Assembly (NCBI RefSeq): GCF_001182045.1
Contig: NZ_CVTY01000006.1
Location: 420,086 to 484,085, forward strand
Origin: Dakarella massiliensis
GTDB taxonomy: Bacteria; Pseudomonadota; Gammaproteobacteria; Burkholderiales; Burkholderiaceae_F
Reading direction: 5' to 3'
Length of the DNA: 64,000 nucleotides
Shown here: positions 9,542 to 18,597 of the stretch, piece after piece
Numbering within the stretch: the first letter of the stretch is position 1
Layout: each line of letters starts with the position of its first letter
Position numbers and translations under genes: made by a program
Notes under the pieces: model-generated
Seen by the model: only the letters and a program-made list of their open reading frames with translations
Told to the model about the DNA's origin: nothing
Databases searched by the model: none

Positions 9542-10385
9542 ATGGACTATCTGACACTTGAGGGCGGCGTGAAGATGCCGATGGTGGGGTACGGCGTTTT
9601 CCAGATCGGAGCGGAAGAAACGGAGCGGTGCGTGTCTGACGCCCTTGCCGTTGGCTACCGCGCGATCGACACGGCGCAGGCCTACTACAACGAAGAGGAC
9701 GTAGGGGCCGCGGTCGCGAAGTCCGGGATTCCGAGGGATGAGATCTTCCTCACGACGAAAGTCTGGATCTCGAACGCCGGCGACAAAAAATGCCGCGGCG
9801 TCGATTGATGAGAGCCTCCGGAAACTCGGCACCGACTACATTGACCTCCTTCTCATTCACCAGCACTACGGCGACTACTACGGCACGTGGCGCGCGATGG
9901 AGACCGCCTTGACGGCCGGGAAGGTCCGTGCGATCGGGCTCTCGAACTTTGATCCGGCGCGGATCACCGACCTCATGCTCTCGAACACCGTGAAACCCGC
10001 GATGCTGCAGGTCCAGGCAAACGTCTTCACGCAGCAGAACGCACTCCAGACGTTCTGCGACTCGGTCTCGATCCCGATCACCGCGTGGAGCCCGCTCGCG
10101 CAGTCCGCGGACGGTTTCTTCACGAACCCGACACTCGCCTCGATCGCTGAAGCCCACGGGAAAACGGTCGCGCAGGTCGCGCTCCGGTGGCTCCTGCAGC
10201 GCGGGATTGCCGTGATCCCGAAGTCAACGCACCGCGCCCGGATGGAAGAGAATTTCCAGCTTTTCGACTTCACGCTTTCAGAAGACGACATGAAAGCGAT
10301 CGCGGGGCTCAACCGAACGGATGCCGGCACCGTTCCATTTGATGATCCGAAATTCATCAAGTGGCTGATCGAGACCTACAGTTAA
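9542..10385 (+). pseudogene. Second aldo/keto reductase, frameshifted in an A6 tract
   Basis: Homologous to the preceding gene: D43, Y48 and K73 are in the first frame, and LLLIHQHYGDYYGTW with the IPKSTHRARMEEN cofactor loop is in the second. The frame changes at the six A of 9785-9790. With five A the text reads through GDKNAAASIDESLRKLG to give a normal 280-residue enzyme. As written, the first frame stops at 9808. The cause may be a real one-base insertion, homopolymer phase variation or a sequencing error; the rest of the gene is intact, which argues for a recent or artefactual event. A ribosome site (GGAGG) precedes the start at 9542. Confidence 0.85.
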
Positions 10386-10417
10386 GCTTCACTTAGGGTT
10401 CGGTCGGTATAGTGACA

Positions 10418-10452
10418 GCCTCGCCTCGGATACGCTCCCGGCGGGGCTTTTT
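10418..10452 (+). terminator. Terminator of the aldo/keto reductase operon
   Basis: GCCTCGCC (10418-10425) pairs with GGCGGGGC (10440-10447, one G-T pair), followed by five T. It lies 33 bp after the stop. Confidence 0.8.
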
Positions 10453-10525
10453 GTTAAGCGCGATACAAAACCAACCTATTAAGATTGATTTAAGATAGCG
10501 TTCAGGTAAAAGATGTATTTTGAAT

Positions 10526-10549
10526 GCATTTTAAAGCTACTTAAAATGC
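10526..10549. promoter_or_regulatory. Inverted repeat upstream of the ferric-reductase-like gene
   Basis: Nine-base arms GCATTTTAA and TTAAAATGC are separated by AGCTAC. The AT-rich symmetry suits a repressor site over the promoter of the gene at 10617. It does not match a standard Fur box. Confidence 0.4.
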
Positions 10550-10565
10550 CTTAGGGCTCTCAAAA

Positions 10566-10596
10566 AGACCTGAAGCGATGATTTCAGGTCTCTTTT
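10566..10596 (+). terminator. Terminator-like hairpin in the 5' leader of the ferric-reductase-like gene
   Basis: AGACCTGAA (10566-10574) and TTCAGGTCT (10583-10591) form a perfect 9-bp stem, followed by CTTTT. An in-frame ATG at 10578 lies in the loop, which is one reason to prefer the start at 10617. It may be an attenuator. Confidence 0.5.
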
Positions 10597-10616
10597 CCCC
10601 GGAGACGAATAACAAC

Positions 10617-11927
10617 ATGCTGCGCATCAATCTCTTTGTTTTTATTCTCACGGCAATCGCCTACCTGATCGGGATTTATTTCTTCCCCTTCATGCTGACG
10701 AGCCGCGACGTCCTGCACCAGGTCTGGGTGATTTCAGGCGTCGTGACATGGATCCTGATGACGGAAGCGATCGTGATCGCGGCGCGCCCGTCCTGGATCG
10801 AGCGCGTGGCAGGGGAGCCCCTTGGGAAACTGATGCAGGCGCATAAGACGCTTGGCTGGTGGATGGTCGGATTCGCGTTCATTCACTTCTTCGCTCCGTT
10901 TGTCCGCGACATCATTACCGCGTTCTATCCGGTCGTTGAAGTGCCGATGATGGAAGAGCACGCGATTCACGGGTTCTGGAGCGGGGTCTGGGTGTATTCG
11001 CACCCGATCGCGGGTCTCACGGGCATTCTCGTCTCGCTCTATATGCTTTCCGTCATCTGGCGCGATATCAAGCACGCGAAGAAGAAGATTTCGTGGCCGA
11101 AGTGGGAAAAGGTGCATCTGATGTGGGCCTGGATGTATATCTTCCTTGCGTTCCACGCGCTGCGGACGCTTAAGGAAACCGAACTCATGATGCCGCTTGG
11201 CTGGGTCACGACGATCGCCGCGATCCTCGGCGTCTGGGCCTCGGTCAACATCATCCGCGGCCGCAAGGGCTCCGCGATGCGTTACGATGGCGCGCTCGAC
11301 TCCATTAAGGCGGACGGCGGCGTTCTGCAGCTTGACGTGAAGACGGAGCTCGCGGACACGATCGGACCGGGTCGTTTTGTTTACCTCTCCCGCCCGGGTG
11401 ACAAGGAAGACTCTCACCCGTTCGCGGTCGCGGGAGCGGATAAGAAGACCGGCCTCCTCACTTTCTGGATCAAGGAAGCGGGTGAGTGGACGAAGAACCT
11501 CGCGTTGATGAAGGCTGGTGACACGATTTATGTCGAAGGCCCGTGGGGCGCGTTCTTCCCGAAGTTCATTCCGGGGAAGACCGCCGCGTGGGTCGCAGGC
11601 GGCGCTGGTATCGCTCCGTTCCTTGGCTGGATGGAAGAGCTGAAGCGGGATAAAGAGGCTGGGAAACCCGTTCCCTCGATCACGCTCTGGTGGTCCGTGA
11701 AGAACCGGTCTGAGGGCGGGTTTGAACGCGTTGAGACGCTTTGCCGCGAGCTCGGTATTGATCTCCGGGTTCACGAGACGGGCGAGAATCACGATCACCT
11801 GGAACCCGAAACGGTTCTTGCTGAGCACCCCGCGACCCTCGCGGTCTGCGGCCGCCCGGGTCTCACGAAGGCCTTCAAGGCAGCGTGGAAGGGAGCCCCC
11901 GAGAATCTCACAAGCGAAGTCTATTAA
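10617..11927 (+). CDS. Ferric-reductase-like flavocytochrome (FRD/NOX family)
   Basis: A 436-residue membrane oxidoreductase. The N-terminal half has about six membrane segments. Histidines at 76 and 90 in one helix and 167 and 180 in another are the spaced pairs expected to hold two b hemes. The C-terminal half (about 215-436) is a ferredoxin-reductase module: HPFAVAG for FAD, VAGGAGIAPFLGWMEEL for NAD(P)H, and a terminal AVCGRPGL. It should move electrons from cytoplasmic NAD(P)H across the membrane to ferric iron or another acceptor. The start at 10617 has GGAGA upstream; an ATG at 10578 lies within a hairpin loop. Transcribed alone, with its own terminator. Confidence 0.85.
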   Translation: MLRINLFVFILTAIAYLIGIYFFPFMLTSRDVLHQVWVISGVVTWILMTEAIVIAARPSWIERVAGEPLGKLMQAHKTLGWWMVGFAFIHFFAPFVRDIITAFYPVVEVPMMEEHAIHGFWSGVWVYSHPIAGLTGILVSLYMLSVIWRDIKHAKKKISWPKWEKVHLMWAWMYIFLAFHALRTLKETELMMPLGWVTTIAAILGVWASVNIIRGRKGSAMRYDGALDSIKADGGVLQLDVKTELADTIGPGRFVYLSRPGDKEDSHPFAVAGADKKTGLLTFWIKEAGEWTKNLALMKAGDTIYVEGPWGAFFPKFIPGKTAAWVAGGAGIAPFLGWMEELKRDKEAGKPVPSITLWWSVKNRSEGGFERVETLCRELGIDLRVHETGENHDHLEPETVLAEHPATLAVCGRPGLTKAFKAAWKGAPENLTSEVY

Positions 11928-11955
11928 TCCGGTTCCGTTTTTATAAACGGTACTC

Positions 11956-11996
11956 AGCCGCCTGAAGGAATCACGCTTCCCCGGGCGGTTTTTTTA
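11956..11996 (+). terminator. Terminator after the ferric-reductase-like gene
   Basis: The CCGCC...GGGCGG stem, with an inner GAAG/CTTC pairing, is followed by seven T. It lies about 30 bp after the stop. Confidence 0.75.
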
Positions 11997-12091
11997 TGCC
12001 TGCGGTTCGTCGGAAGCGGCGGTTTGCCGGGCGTTTTCTCCTATAAAATGATCAATTAGCCTTGCTCTGCCGCCAAAGGAGAAAGTTGGAA

Positions 12092-13105
12092 ATGACTGAA
12101 AAAGAGACCCCGGACGCGGTGTCACCCGAAAACGCCGCGAATCTCCTGAAGCTCGAAGAAGAGCTGAAACGTTCGCGCGATCACTGGGGTGTCACCTATC
12201 AGATCCTGAAACGGATCCGCGAGGGAGAATTCTGGCGGAACGGCGGGTTTCAGAACTACACGCTTTGGCTCGCGGAAGCGGCGAAAAAAAGCGGCATGCA
12301 CGCGAGCGAGCTCTGGAAGCGGTTCGGGGCCGGGCGTCACTATGAGGAATATCTGAAGCGCGAGGCGCAGGTCGGCCGCAGCCACCCGAGTATTGAGACC
12401 GTGGAGGCGAGCCCGAACACGATCGCGCTCGCCTACCGCCTGGCGGGTGACGGGAACTGGGTGTTCGCGGACAGCCTGATGACGGATATCCTCGACGGGA
12501 AAATCCGGCGCGCCGATCTCAACGACGCCTGGAAAGCCGTGAAAGAGGCGAAGAGCGAGGCGGCGCGCGAGAAAAAACGCCCCGAGGAAAAGAAGAAGGG
12601 GATTCCGCCCGCGTTCTACCGGAAGAACAGTTTCAAGCTTGAGGCGGTGCTCACGCTCTCCGCGGACTCAGGCGGCTTTCTTGTCGGAGCGAGCCGCCCG
12701 AAGCGGTCGCGGTTCCGCGTGATTTCGAGCACCGAGCCAGTGTCGACCGAGACCGCCGGATCGGTGGACTGCGTGATTATCGAGAACCGGAGCACAAAGA
12801 CCGGAGCCCTGAGGCTCCACGGAATCTCCGTTGAGCCGAAGCGCCCGGATGGGCTTTACCTCGCGAAGGAACCGGAGAAAGCGACGCCGTACGACTACCG
12901 GTGGCTCGCGGTGCCGACCGGGTTTGAGGACGCCTATAGGAACTTTGTGCGGGAGTCGCTGCCCGGCTGGGGGCTTCTCGTGATCAAGAGTTCGACGCAT
13001 TCAGTGCGGAACGCCCTCCAGGCATCGGAGCAGACGCCGGATCCGGAGCTGCGGCTATCGGAGCTTGAGAACCTCATTATTGAGACGCTTGAGCCGGCAC
13101 CGTAG
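12092..13105 (+). CDS. Hypothetical protein, charged, possibly nucleic-acid-associated
   Basis: I do not recognise this 337-residue protein. The first 150 residues look mostly helical (EELKRSRDHWGVTYQIL, then LWLAEAAKKSGMHASELWKRFG, which could be a helix-turn-helix). A very charged lysine/glutamate linker at about 150-180 follows, then a beta-rich C-terminal domain. No signal peptide or membrane segment is seen. The ATG at 12092 has AAGGAG ten bases upstream and is preferred over the frame start at 12062. It stands alone between a terminator and the remnant gene that ends at the CRISPR array. Base composition resembles the chromosomal genes, not the CRISPR locus. Confidence 0.75.
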   Translation: MTEKETPDAVSPENAANLLKLEEELKRSRDHWGVTYQILKRIREGEFWRNGGFQNYTLWLAEAAKKSGMHASELWKRFGAGRHYEEYLKREAQVGRSHPSIETVEASPNTIALAYRLAGDGNWVFADSLMTDILDGKIRRADLNDAWKAVKEAKSEAAREKKRPEEKKKGIPPAFYRKNSFKLEAVLTLSADSGGFLVGASRPKRSRFRVISSTEPVSTETAGSVDCVIIENRSTKTGALRLHGISVEPKRPDGLYLAKEPEKATPYDYRWLAVPTGFEDAYRNFVRESLPGWGLLVIKSSTHSVRNALQASEQTPDPELRLSELENLIIETLEPAP

Positions 13106-13185
13106 AAATTTCGCGTGTCAACGGTTCCCAACATAAAGCTCTAGAAACCCGTCCGACCATTTTTTACCAGTTCCGATAGAACAGG

Positions 13186-13548
13186 ATGTCAGCCCCGGTG
13201 ATCCATAACTTTAATGAACTGAAGAAAGACCTGTTTTTAAAAGACTGCCGGTTTTCTGAGAGGAGTGGAAAGTTTTGTTTTGACGATGCGAACTTCGATG
13301 GGTTTGCAAATCGGAATCCAACTCCTATCTACGTTCATTCGAAACAAGAGATAGGAAGGTACATTCAAGAAATCCAGGAAGCTTTCAGCAGCCATCCCCA
13401 TACTGAAATCTTTTATGCCGCCAAGGTCTGTTCCGACACGGCGATCCTCAGGATTGTGAAGGATCTTGGCTTAGGGGTCGGTTCATTTACTTGGTCAAAT
13501 TTTATCGCTCTTGATAACACTTCCCGTCCGTTGACATCCGGAGACCAC
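13186..13548 (+). pseudogene. Truncated lysA-like fold-III PLP decarboxylase, cut at the CRISPR array
   Basis: About the first 110 codons resemble the N-terminus of diaminopimelate/ornithine decarboxylases. TPIYVHSKQEIGRYIQEIQ is followed by IFYAAKVCSDTAILRIVKDL, where the lysine of YAAK would bind pyridoxal phosphate. After GLGVGS the family pattern is lost, and 13549 is the first base of the terminal CRISPR repeat; the open frame runs on into the array to 13626 without meaning. Normal length is about 400 residues, so three quarters are missing and no 3' part is seen on the other side of the cas genes. It is AT-richer than the upstream genes. Most likely a relic left when the CRISPR locus arrived or the flank was deleted. 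Confidence 0.7.
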
Positions 13549-16500
13549 GAAACACCTCTGCGTAGGCAGAGAAAAGAAAAACTCGCGTCGGTACCACGTA
13601 GCCCGGCAGGAAACACCTCTGCGTAGGCAGAGAAAAGCATCGCGTGAGGACGCATGGTCCCCCAGAGCGAGAAACACCTCTGCGTAGGCAGAGAAAAGTG
13701 AGCTGAGCGAGGCCGGGGCGCCAATGGTGGAGAAACACCTCTGCGTAGGCAGAGAAAAGTGGGTGCTGTTGTAACTGAGCGGTTGCACTCAGGAAACACC
13801 TCTGCGTAGGCAGAGAAAAGTGAGCTGAGCGAGGCCGGGGCGCCAATGGTGGAGAAACACCTCTGCGTAGGCAGAGAAAAGTGGATGGAAGCCGAGCTGG
13901 ACTGCGGGAGGGCAAGAAACACCTCTGCGTAGGCAGAGAAAAGCATTACGACAGACTCCTCCCCCATCTCCTGGCAGAAACACCTCTGCGTAGGCAGAGA
14001 AAAGATGGAATGGCGTGAAGTTCCTGCTGAACGCACGGAAACACCTCTGCGTAGGCAGAGAAAAGCTTCCACGCACGCTCCCGCTCGGCCTTGGGAAGGA
14101 AACACCTCTGCGTAGGCAGAGAAAAGTTTCAGAATGGAGAGCGCTTTTTTACAGACCTAGAAACACCTCTGCGTAGGCAGAGAAAAGGCCAGACCTCAAT
14201 CCGCGACTCGTCATATCAGGGAAACACCTCTGCGTAGGCAGAGAAAAGCTGACAGAGGCTATATGGCGGGGAACCTGATTAGAAACACCTCTGCGTAGGC
14301 AGAGAAAAGCGCGCGAGCCTAGTCACAACGCGGCATAGTGAAGAAACACCTCTGCGTAGGCAGAGAAAAGCCGCCGCCGTGACCGTCCCAGAGAAAGTGA
14401 GGGGAAACACCTCTGCGTAGGCAGAGAAAAGAAAGCAATGAGCTACGCCTTTAAGAATGCCATGGAAACACCTCTGCGTAGGCAGAGAAAAGCCCCTGGA
14501 CGCCCCTTGGTTGGCGTCATATGCAGAAACACCTCTGCGTAGGCAGAGAAAAGACATCAGTGCCGCAAAGAAGTGGCAGGGATCGAGAAACACCTCTGCG
14601 TAGGCAGAGAAAAGGCACTGAACGGACAAAACCGTCTTTCCCAAGAAGAAACACCTCTGCGTAGGCAGAGAAAAGCGGGCAGCTCAGGATATTACTCAGG
14701 CTAACAAGGAAACACCTCTGCGTAGGCAGAGAAAAGCACTCTTCACAAAATGAAGTTGCCGGGGCATAAGAAACACCTCTGCGTAGGCAGAGAAAAGATG
14801 ACACCGTTCTTATCCAGACCGTAGTACTGGGAAACACCTCTGCGTAGGCAGAGAAAAGCCCAACTTTATAGGCTTTATAAAGAGTCAGGAAGAAACACCT
14901 CTGCGTAGGCAGAGAAAAGTCATGGTGGGTTTCAGAAAAGATGTCTCCAATGAGAAACACCTCTGCGTAGGCAGAGAAAAGGAATCTTGTAGAAGTCCAC
15001 GGCGTTCGAGCCTAGAAACACCTCTGCGTAGGCAGAGAAAAGATCGGAACGATGATCCCGAAGCTGGAGGCGGTGAGAAACACCTCTGCGTAGGCAGAGA
15101 AAAGCTGAACAGAACAAAGCCATCAACTCTGCCGATAGAAACACCTCTGCGTAGGCAGAGAAAAGTCTATGCCGGCGGCAAGAAACTCCCCGGTCTGGGA
15201 AACACCTCTGCGTAGGCAGAGAAAAGAAAATACAGCCGCCGGGGCGTCCACAGCCAAAGGAAACACCTCTGCGTAGGCAGAGAAAAGCTCCGGATGGCTA
15301 ACCAGATAGCTCCAGGGATGGAAACACCTCTGCGTAGGCAGAGAAAAGATGGTTTGAATTCACTAAACGCTAGCATTTTTGGAAACACCTCTGCGTAGGC
15401 AGAGAAAAGCGGACATCTTTCCCGAGTAGGCAGACCTTTCCAAGAAACACCTCTGCGTAGGCAGAGAAAAGGGCGAAAGGTTTATCTATCTCGCTCTGGG
15501 ATCAGAAACACCTCTGCGTAGGCAGAGAAAAGAACCAAAGTAAGAATCAAAGAGCCTTTAGACATAGAAACACCTCTGCGTAGGCAGAGAAAAGCCTGGT
15601 GGGGTGATCGGCTGATCGAATGCCTGAGAAACACCTCTGCGTAGGCAGAGAAAAGCGACGAGCTCCACAACCGTGAGGTCGCGAGGGGGAAACACCTCTG
15701 CGTAGGCAGAGAAAAGCTTCTTTGACCTTAGCTTTAAGATCTGTATACGGAAACACCTCTGCGTAGGCAGAGAAAAGAGTCTTTGCACCTCTTGCACTGC
15801 GGGTAGAGGAGAAACACCTCTGCGTAGGCAGAGAAAAGTCACCAAAGGAGTCGTTCTTCCGGTACATCGTGGAAACACCTCTGCGTAGGCAGAGAAAAGC
15901 ACTTCGTCGCCCGGCTGAGGCTCTATAGATGGGAAACACCTCTGCGTAGGCAGAGAAAAGGTATGACATCGGCTTGCCTGCTTTTAATCGCGAGAAACAC
16001 CTCTGCGTAGGCAGAGAAAAGTGGGTGCTGTTGTAACTGAGCGGTTGCACTCAGGAAACACCTCTGCGTAGGCAGAGAAAAGGAAGCGGTGTCGGCGTCG
16101 CCTGCACGCTTAAGGGAAACACCTCTGCGTAGGCAGAGAAAAGTCAGCAAGCCCCTGAGCCTTCAAGAGACCTTTAGAAACACCTCTGCGTAGGCAGAGA
16201 AAAGCGTATGACCTCAGGCCGGACAGACCCCCCCCAGGAAACACCTCTGCGTAGGCAGAGAAAAGAGAGGATCCGCCGGGCTTCTTCTCGGGAAATGGGA
16301 AACACCTCTGCGTAGGCAGAGAAAAGTGGTGGATCTGATCCCTGATTTTTCATCCCGCGGAAACACCTCTGCGTAGGCAGAGAAAAGATTCGCGGTTGCC
16401 CGATCCATGTGGCTCAGGCGGAAACACCTCTGCGTAGGCAGAGAAAAGCGTATCAAAAGACACGGAAGCGCCGTCCACGGAGAAACACCTCTGCGTAGGC

Positions 16501-17365
16501 AGAGAAAAGTTCTGGAGATCTGAGGAATCCGTGTCGTCCGCAAGAAACACCTCTGCGTAGGCAGAGAAAAGGGGATAGCCATAAGCAAAAAAGTCGATAT
16601 TTTTGGAAACACCTCTGCGTAGGCAGAGAAAAGTTGGTGGAAAAATTTATACAGGATGGAAAGAGGGAAACACCTCTGCGTAGGCAGAGAAAAGATTTTC
16701 TCTCTTGATCTTGTAAATTCTTTCCGGGAAACACCTCTGCGTAGGCAGAGAAAAGCGGCTCTCTGGCTGGCTATGAACCCGGACGGAGGAAACACCTCTG
16801 CGTAGGCAGAGAAAAGTCCGGGAGCTTTCTCGCATACCGGGAGAAATAGGAAACACCTCTGCGTAGGCAGAGAAAAGCGGCCACATTAACAACTGTCTTC
16901 GGGTAACTCGGAAACACCTCTGCGTAGGCAGAGAAAAGAGTAGAAAAATAATTTGAGCTTGAACGCGACTAGAAACACCTCTGCGTAGGCAGAGAAAAGA
17001 AGGTAAAACGGCCCTGAACCCTGTCTCTCACGGAAACACCTCTGCGTAGGCAGAGAAAAGCGGGGATTGCCCCGTGGGAAATACGCCCCGATAGAAACAC
17101 CTCTGCGTAGGCAGAGAAAAGTACCCGATAGTCCCTTGAGCGTTTTTCCCCGTAGAAACACCTCTGCGTAGGCAGAGAAAAGCACACCGTTCTTCGTCGA
17201 AAGCCAGCGTACCGGGAAACACCTCTGCGTAGGCAGAGAAAAGAGCTGGATGTGTTCCTTGCTGAGCGTCCAACGAGAAACACCTCTGCGTAGGCAGAGA
17301 AAAGTCCGGAATAATTTTGTCACGCAGGATATCCAGAGAAACACCTCTGCGTAGGCAGAGAAAAG
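13549..17365 (-). CRISPR. Type I-E CRISPR array, 63 repeats and 62 spacers
   Basis: Sixty-three copies of a 28-base unit start at 13549, 13610, 13671 and so on to 17338. The spacing is 61 bp in 55 intervals and 62 bp in seven. All repeats read the same to my eye, including the terminal one. On the transcribed (minus) strand the repeat contains CTCTGC-CTAC-GCAGAG, a 6-bp stem for Cas6e, and ends GTGTTTC. A 29th position is always C or T, so the effective layout is 29-base repeat plus 32-base spacer, the type I-E standard. The leader lies at the right end next to cas2, so the newest spacers are near 17300 and the oldest near 13600. Two spacer pairs are identical: 13699/13821 and 13760/16022. 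Confidence 0.98.
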
Positions 17366-17454
17366 TCCGACATTTGGTATATTTTTTGATGATTAAATCA
17401 ATATTTTGTATATCAAAAAAAGACCATATGATTCCAGATTGTTAAAGAACGTAC
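17366..17454 (-). promoter_or_regulatory. CRISPR leader
   Basis: An AT-rich 89-bp stretch lies between cas2 and the first repeat, on the same strand as both. It should hold the array promoter and the integration signals. It contains a perfect IHF consensus site. Confidence 0.8.
17396..17408. promoter_or_regulatory. IHF-binding site in the CRISPR leader
   Basis: AATCAATATTTTG matches WATCAANNNNTTR at every defined position. It begins 31 bp from the first repeat. In E. coli type I-E, IHF bends the leader at a similar distance to direct Cas1-Cas2 to the first repeat. Confidence 0.65.
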
Positions 17455-17739
17455 TCAAGAGATTTTCTTTTCAATAACAAGCTGAATTCCAGATATTGTA
17501 ATAAGTTCTTTGGAGGTGGAACCCAGATTGAAAATCTTGTAATAGGGTGTTTTGCCCACGCTTTTAAAAACCAGCAGTCCGGACTCTAACGGGCAATTAT
17601 CGAGAAGATAAGACACAACCTTGTCGGCTACATGGTCAGTGACGCCTGAAACAAAGACATTGGGTTTCGGCTCAATAAACCACAATTTCATTCTTCCACG
17701 TATTCGGTCAGGAAGACTATTTGCAATCACTACGATCAT
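17455..17739 (-). CDS. cas2: Cas2e, CRISPR adaptation protein
   Basis: A 94-residue Cas2 of the type I-E kind, opening MIVVIANSLPDRIRGRMKLW as in the E. coli ygbF family. It forms the centre of the Cas1-Cas2 integrase that inserts new spacers at the leader end. The start overlaps the cas1 stop by ATGA, so the two are translationally coupled. It is the last gene of the cas operon, directly before the leader and array. Length matches the family (about 94-100). No missing residues are evident. Confidence 0.95.
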   Translation of the reverse strand: MIVVIANSLPDRIRGRMKLWFIEPKPNVFVSGVTDHVADKVVSYLLDNCPLESGLLVFKSVGKTPYYKIFNLGSTSKELITISGIQLVIEKKIS

Positions 17740-18593
17740 TCGTTCTTCCCCAATAATCGCGGTATATCGAGCGTCATCCGTTTAAGGAGATCCAGATCAA
17801 TCACCCTTTGTCTGAAAGCATCAGAAACTTTTTCTCTTTCATATATTCCGTTTAGTTGCCGTGTCAGAGCAAAAGCTAGATCAATCGATACCTCAGCTTT
17901 ATATAGGTCGGATATGTCGTAGACAAATGGTAATGGTGAACCGGTATGCACAAAACCAATGTGAGGGGAGTATCCCAATGCATGTATGACAGATGCTGTA
18001 ACCCCATATAGAGCTGCATTGCATACGGTAAGAATCTGATTCGTTGTACTGGATAGTTGAAAGTGATTTGGGACAAAAGACCGACCGCTCCATCCCACCC
18101 GGTAGTATATGGCTTTTTCAAGGTATAAGGCTTTGACTCGTCTGCCTTCCATACCCCTCAGATCACTGAGGTTTCTGTTTGTCAGATCCTCTCCTGGAAA
18201 GCGATCCTGAAACATTCTCTTTGCCACACACAAACGAGTTGTTGGATTAGCAGCCGCTTTCATTTGAAAGCGGAAATTTTTTGTATCTGCAGTCGGCGAA
18301 TCACCGAATGCATAAAAAAGAAGACTATCTTCTCCCATCCAGCTCACTGAACAGTTGGCAGCCGAGAGAACCTTAATAGCCTCATGAGTTACAGTGGTGC
18401 CTGGCCCCAGAAACAGCGAACAGATTGTAGCAATAGGTATCCTCACGACGTTTCCATCGGAATCGATCCACTTCACGCTGCTGTCGTCAATAGCGAGTCT
18501 TCCATGTTCCAGGTATAGGAATGGATACTTATCCTTTACCCTTGGAAGCGTGTCTCTCGTTATCTTGACATAGAGTCTGGGGCCAGTTCCCAT
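17736..18593 (-). CDS. cas1: Cas1, CRISPR integrase
   Basis: A 285-residue type I-E Cas1, slightly shorter than the E. coli 305. An N-terminal beta domain (LYLEHGRLAIDDSSVKWID) is followed by the helical catalytic domain. Candidate metal residues are the Glu of LYLEKAIYYRVGW, the His of YSPHIGFVHTGS and the Asp of PFVYDISDLYK. It carries out spacer capture and integration with Cas2e. The start lies 4 bp after the cas5e stop and the end overlaps cas2, so it is fully within the operon. Lower GC than the flanking chromosome, as across the whole cas cluster. Confidence 0.96.
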   Translation of the reverse strand: MGTGPRLYVKITRDTLPRVKDKYPFLYLEHGRLAIDDSSVKWIDSDGNVVRIPIATICSLFLGPGTTVTHEAIKVLSAANCSVSWMGEDSLLFYAFGDSPTADTKNFRFQMKAAANPTTRLCVAKRMFQDRFPGEDLTNRNLSDLRGMEGRRVKALYLEKAIYYRVGWSGRSFVPNHFQLSSTTNQILTVCNAALYGVTASVIHALGYSPHIGFVHTGSPLPFVYDISDLYKAEVSIDLAFALTRQLNGIYEREKVSDAFRQRVIDLDLLKRMTLDIPRLLGKNE

Positions 18594-18597
18594 AGCA

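Noticed and set aside
16022-16054. A self-targeting spacer
   Set aside because: I looked for matches of a few spacers to other parts of the window and found none, but a full search by eye is not possible, so nothing is claimed.
13413-17344. Minus- and plus-strand ORFs with repeated motifs such as FSLPTQRCF or ETPLRRQRK across the array
   Set aside because: They are translations of the CRISPR repeat, which has no stop codon in several frames. Their unit matches the 61-bp period exactly and they are not proteins.
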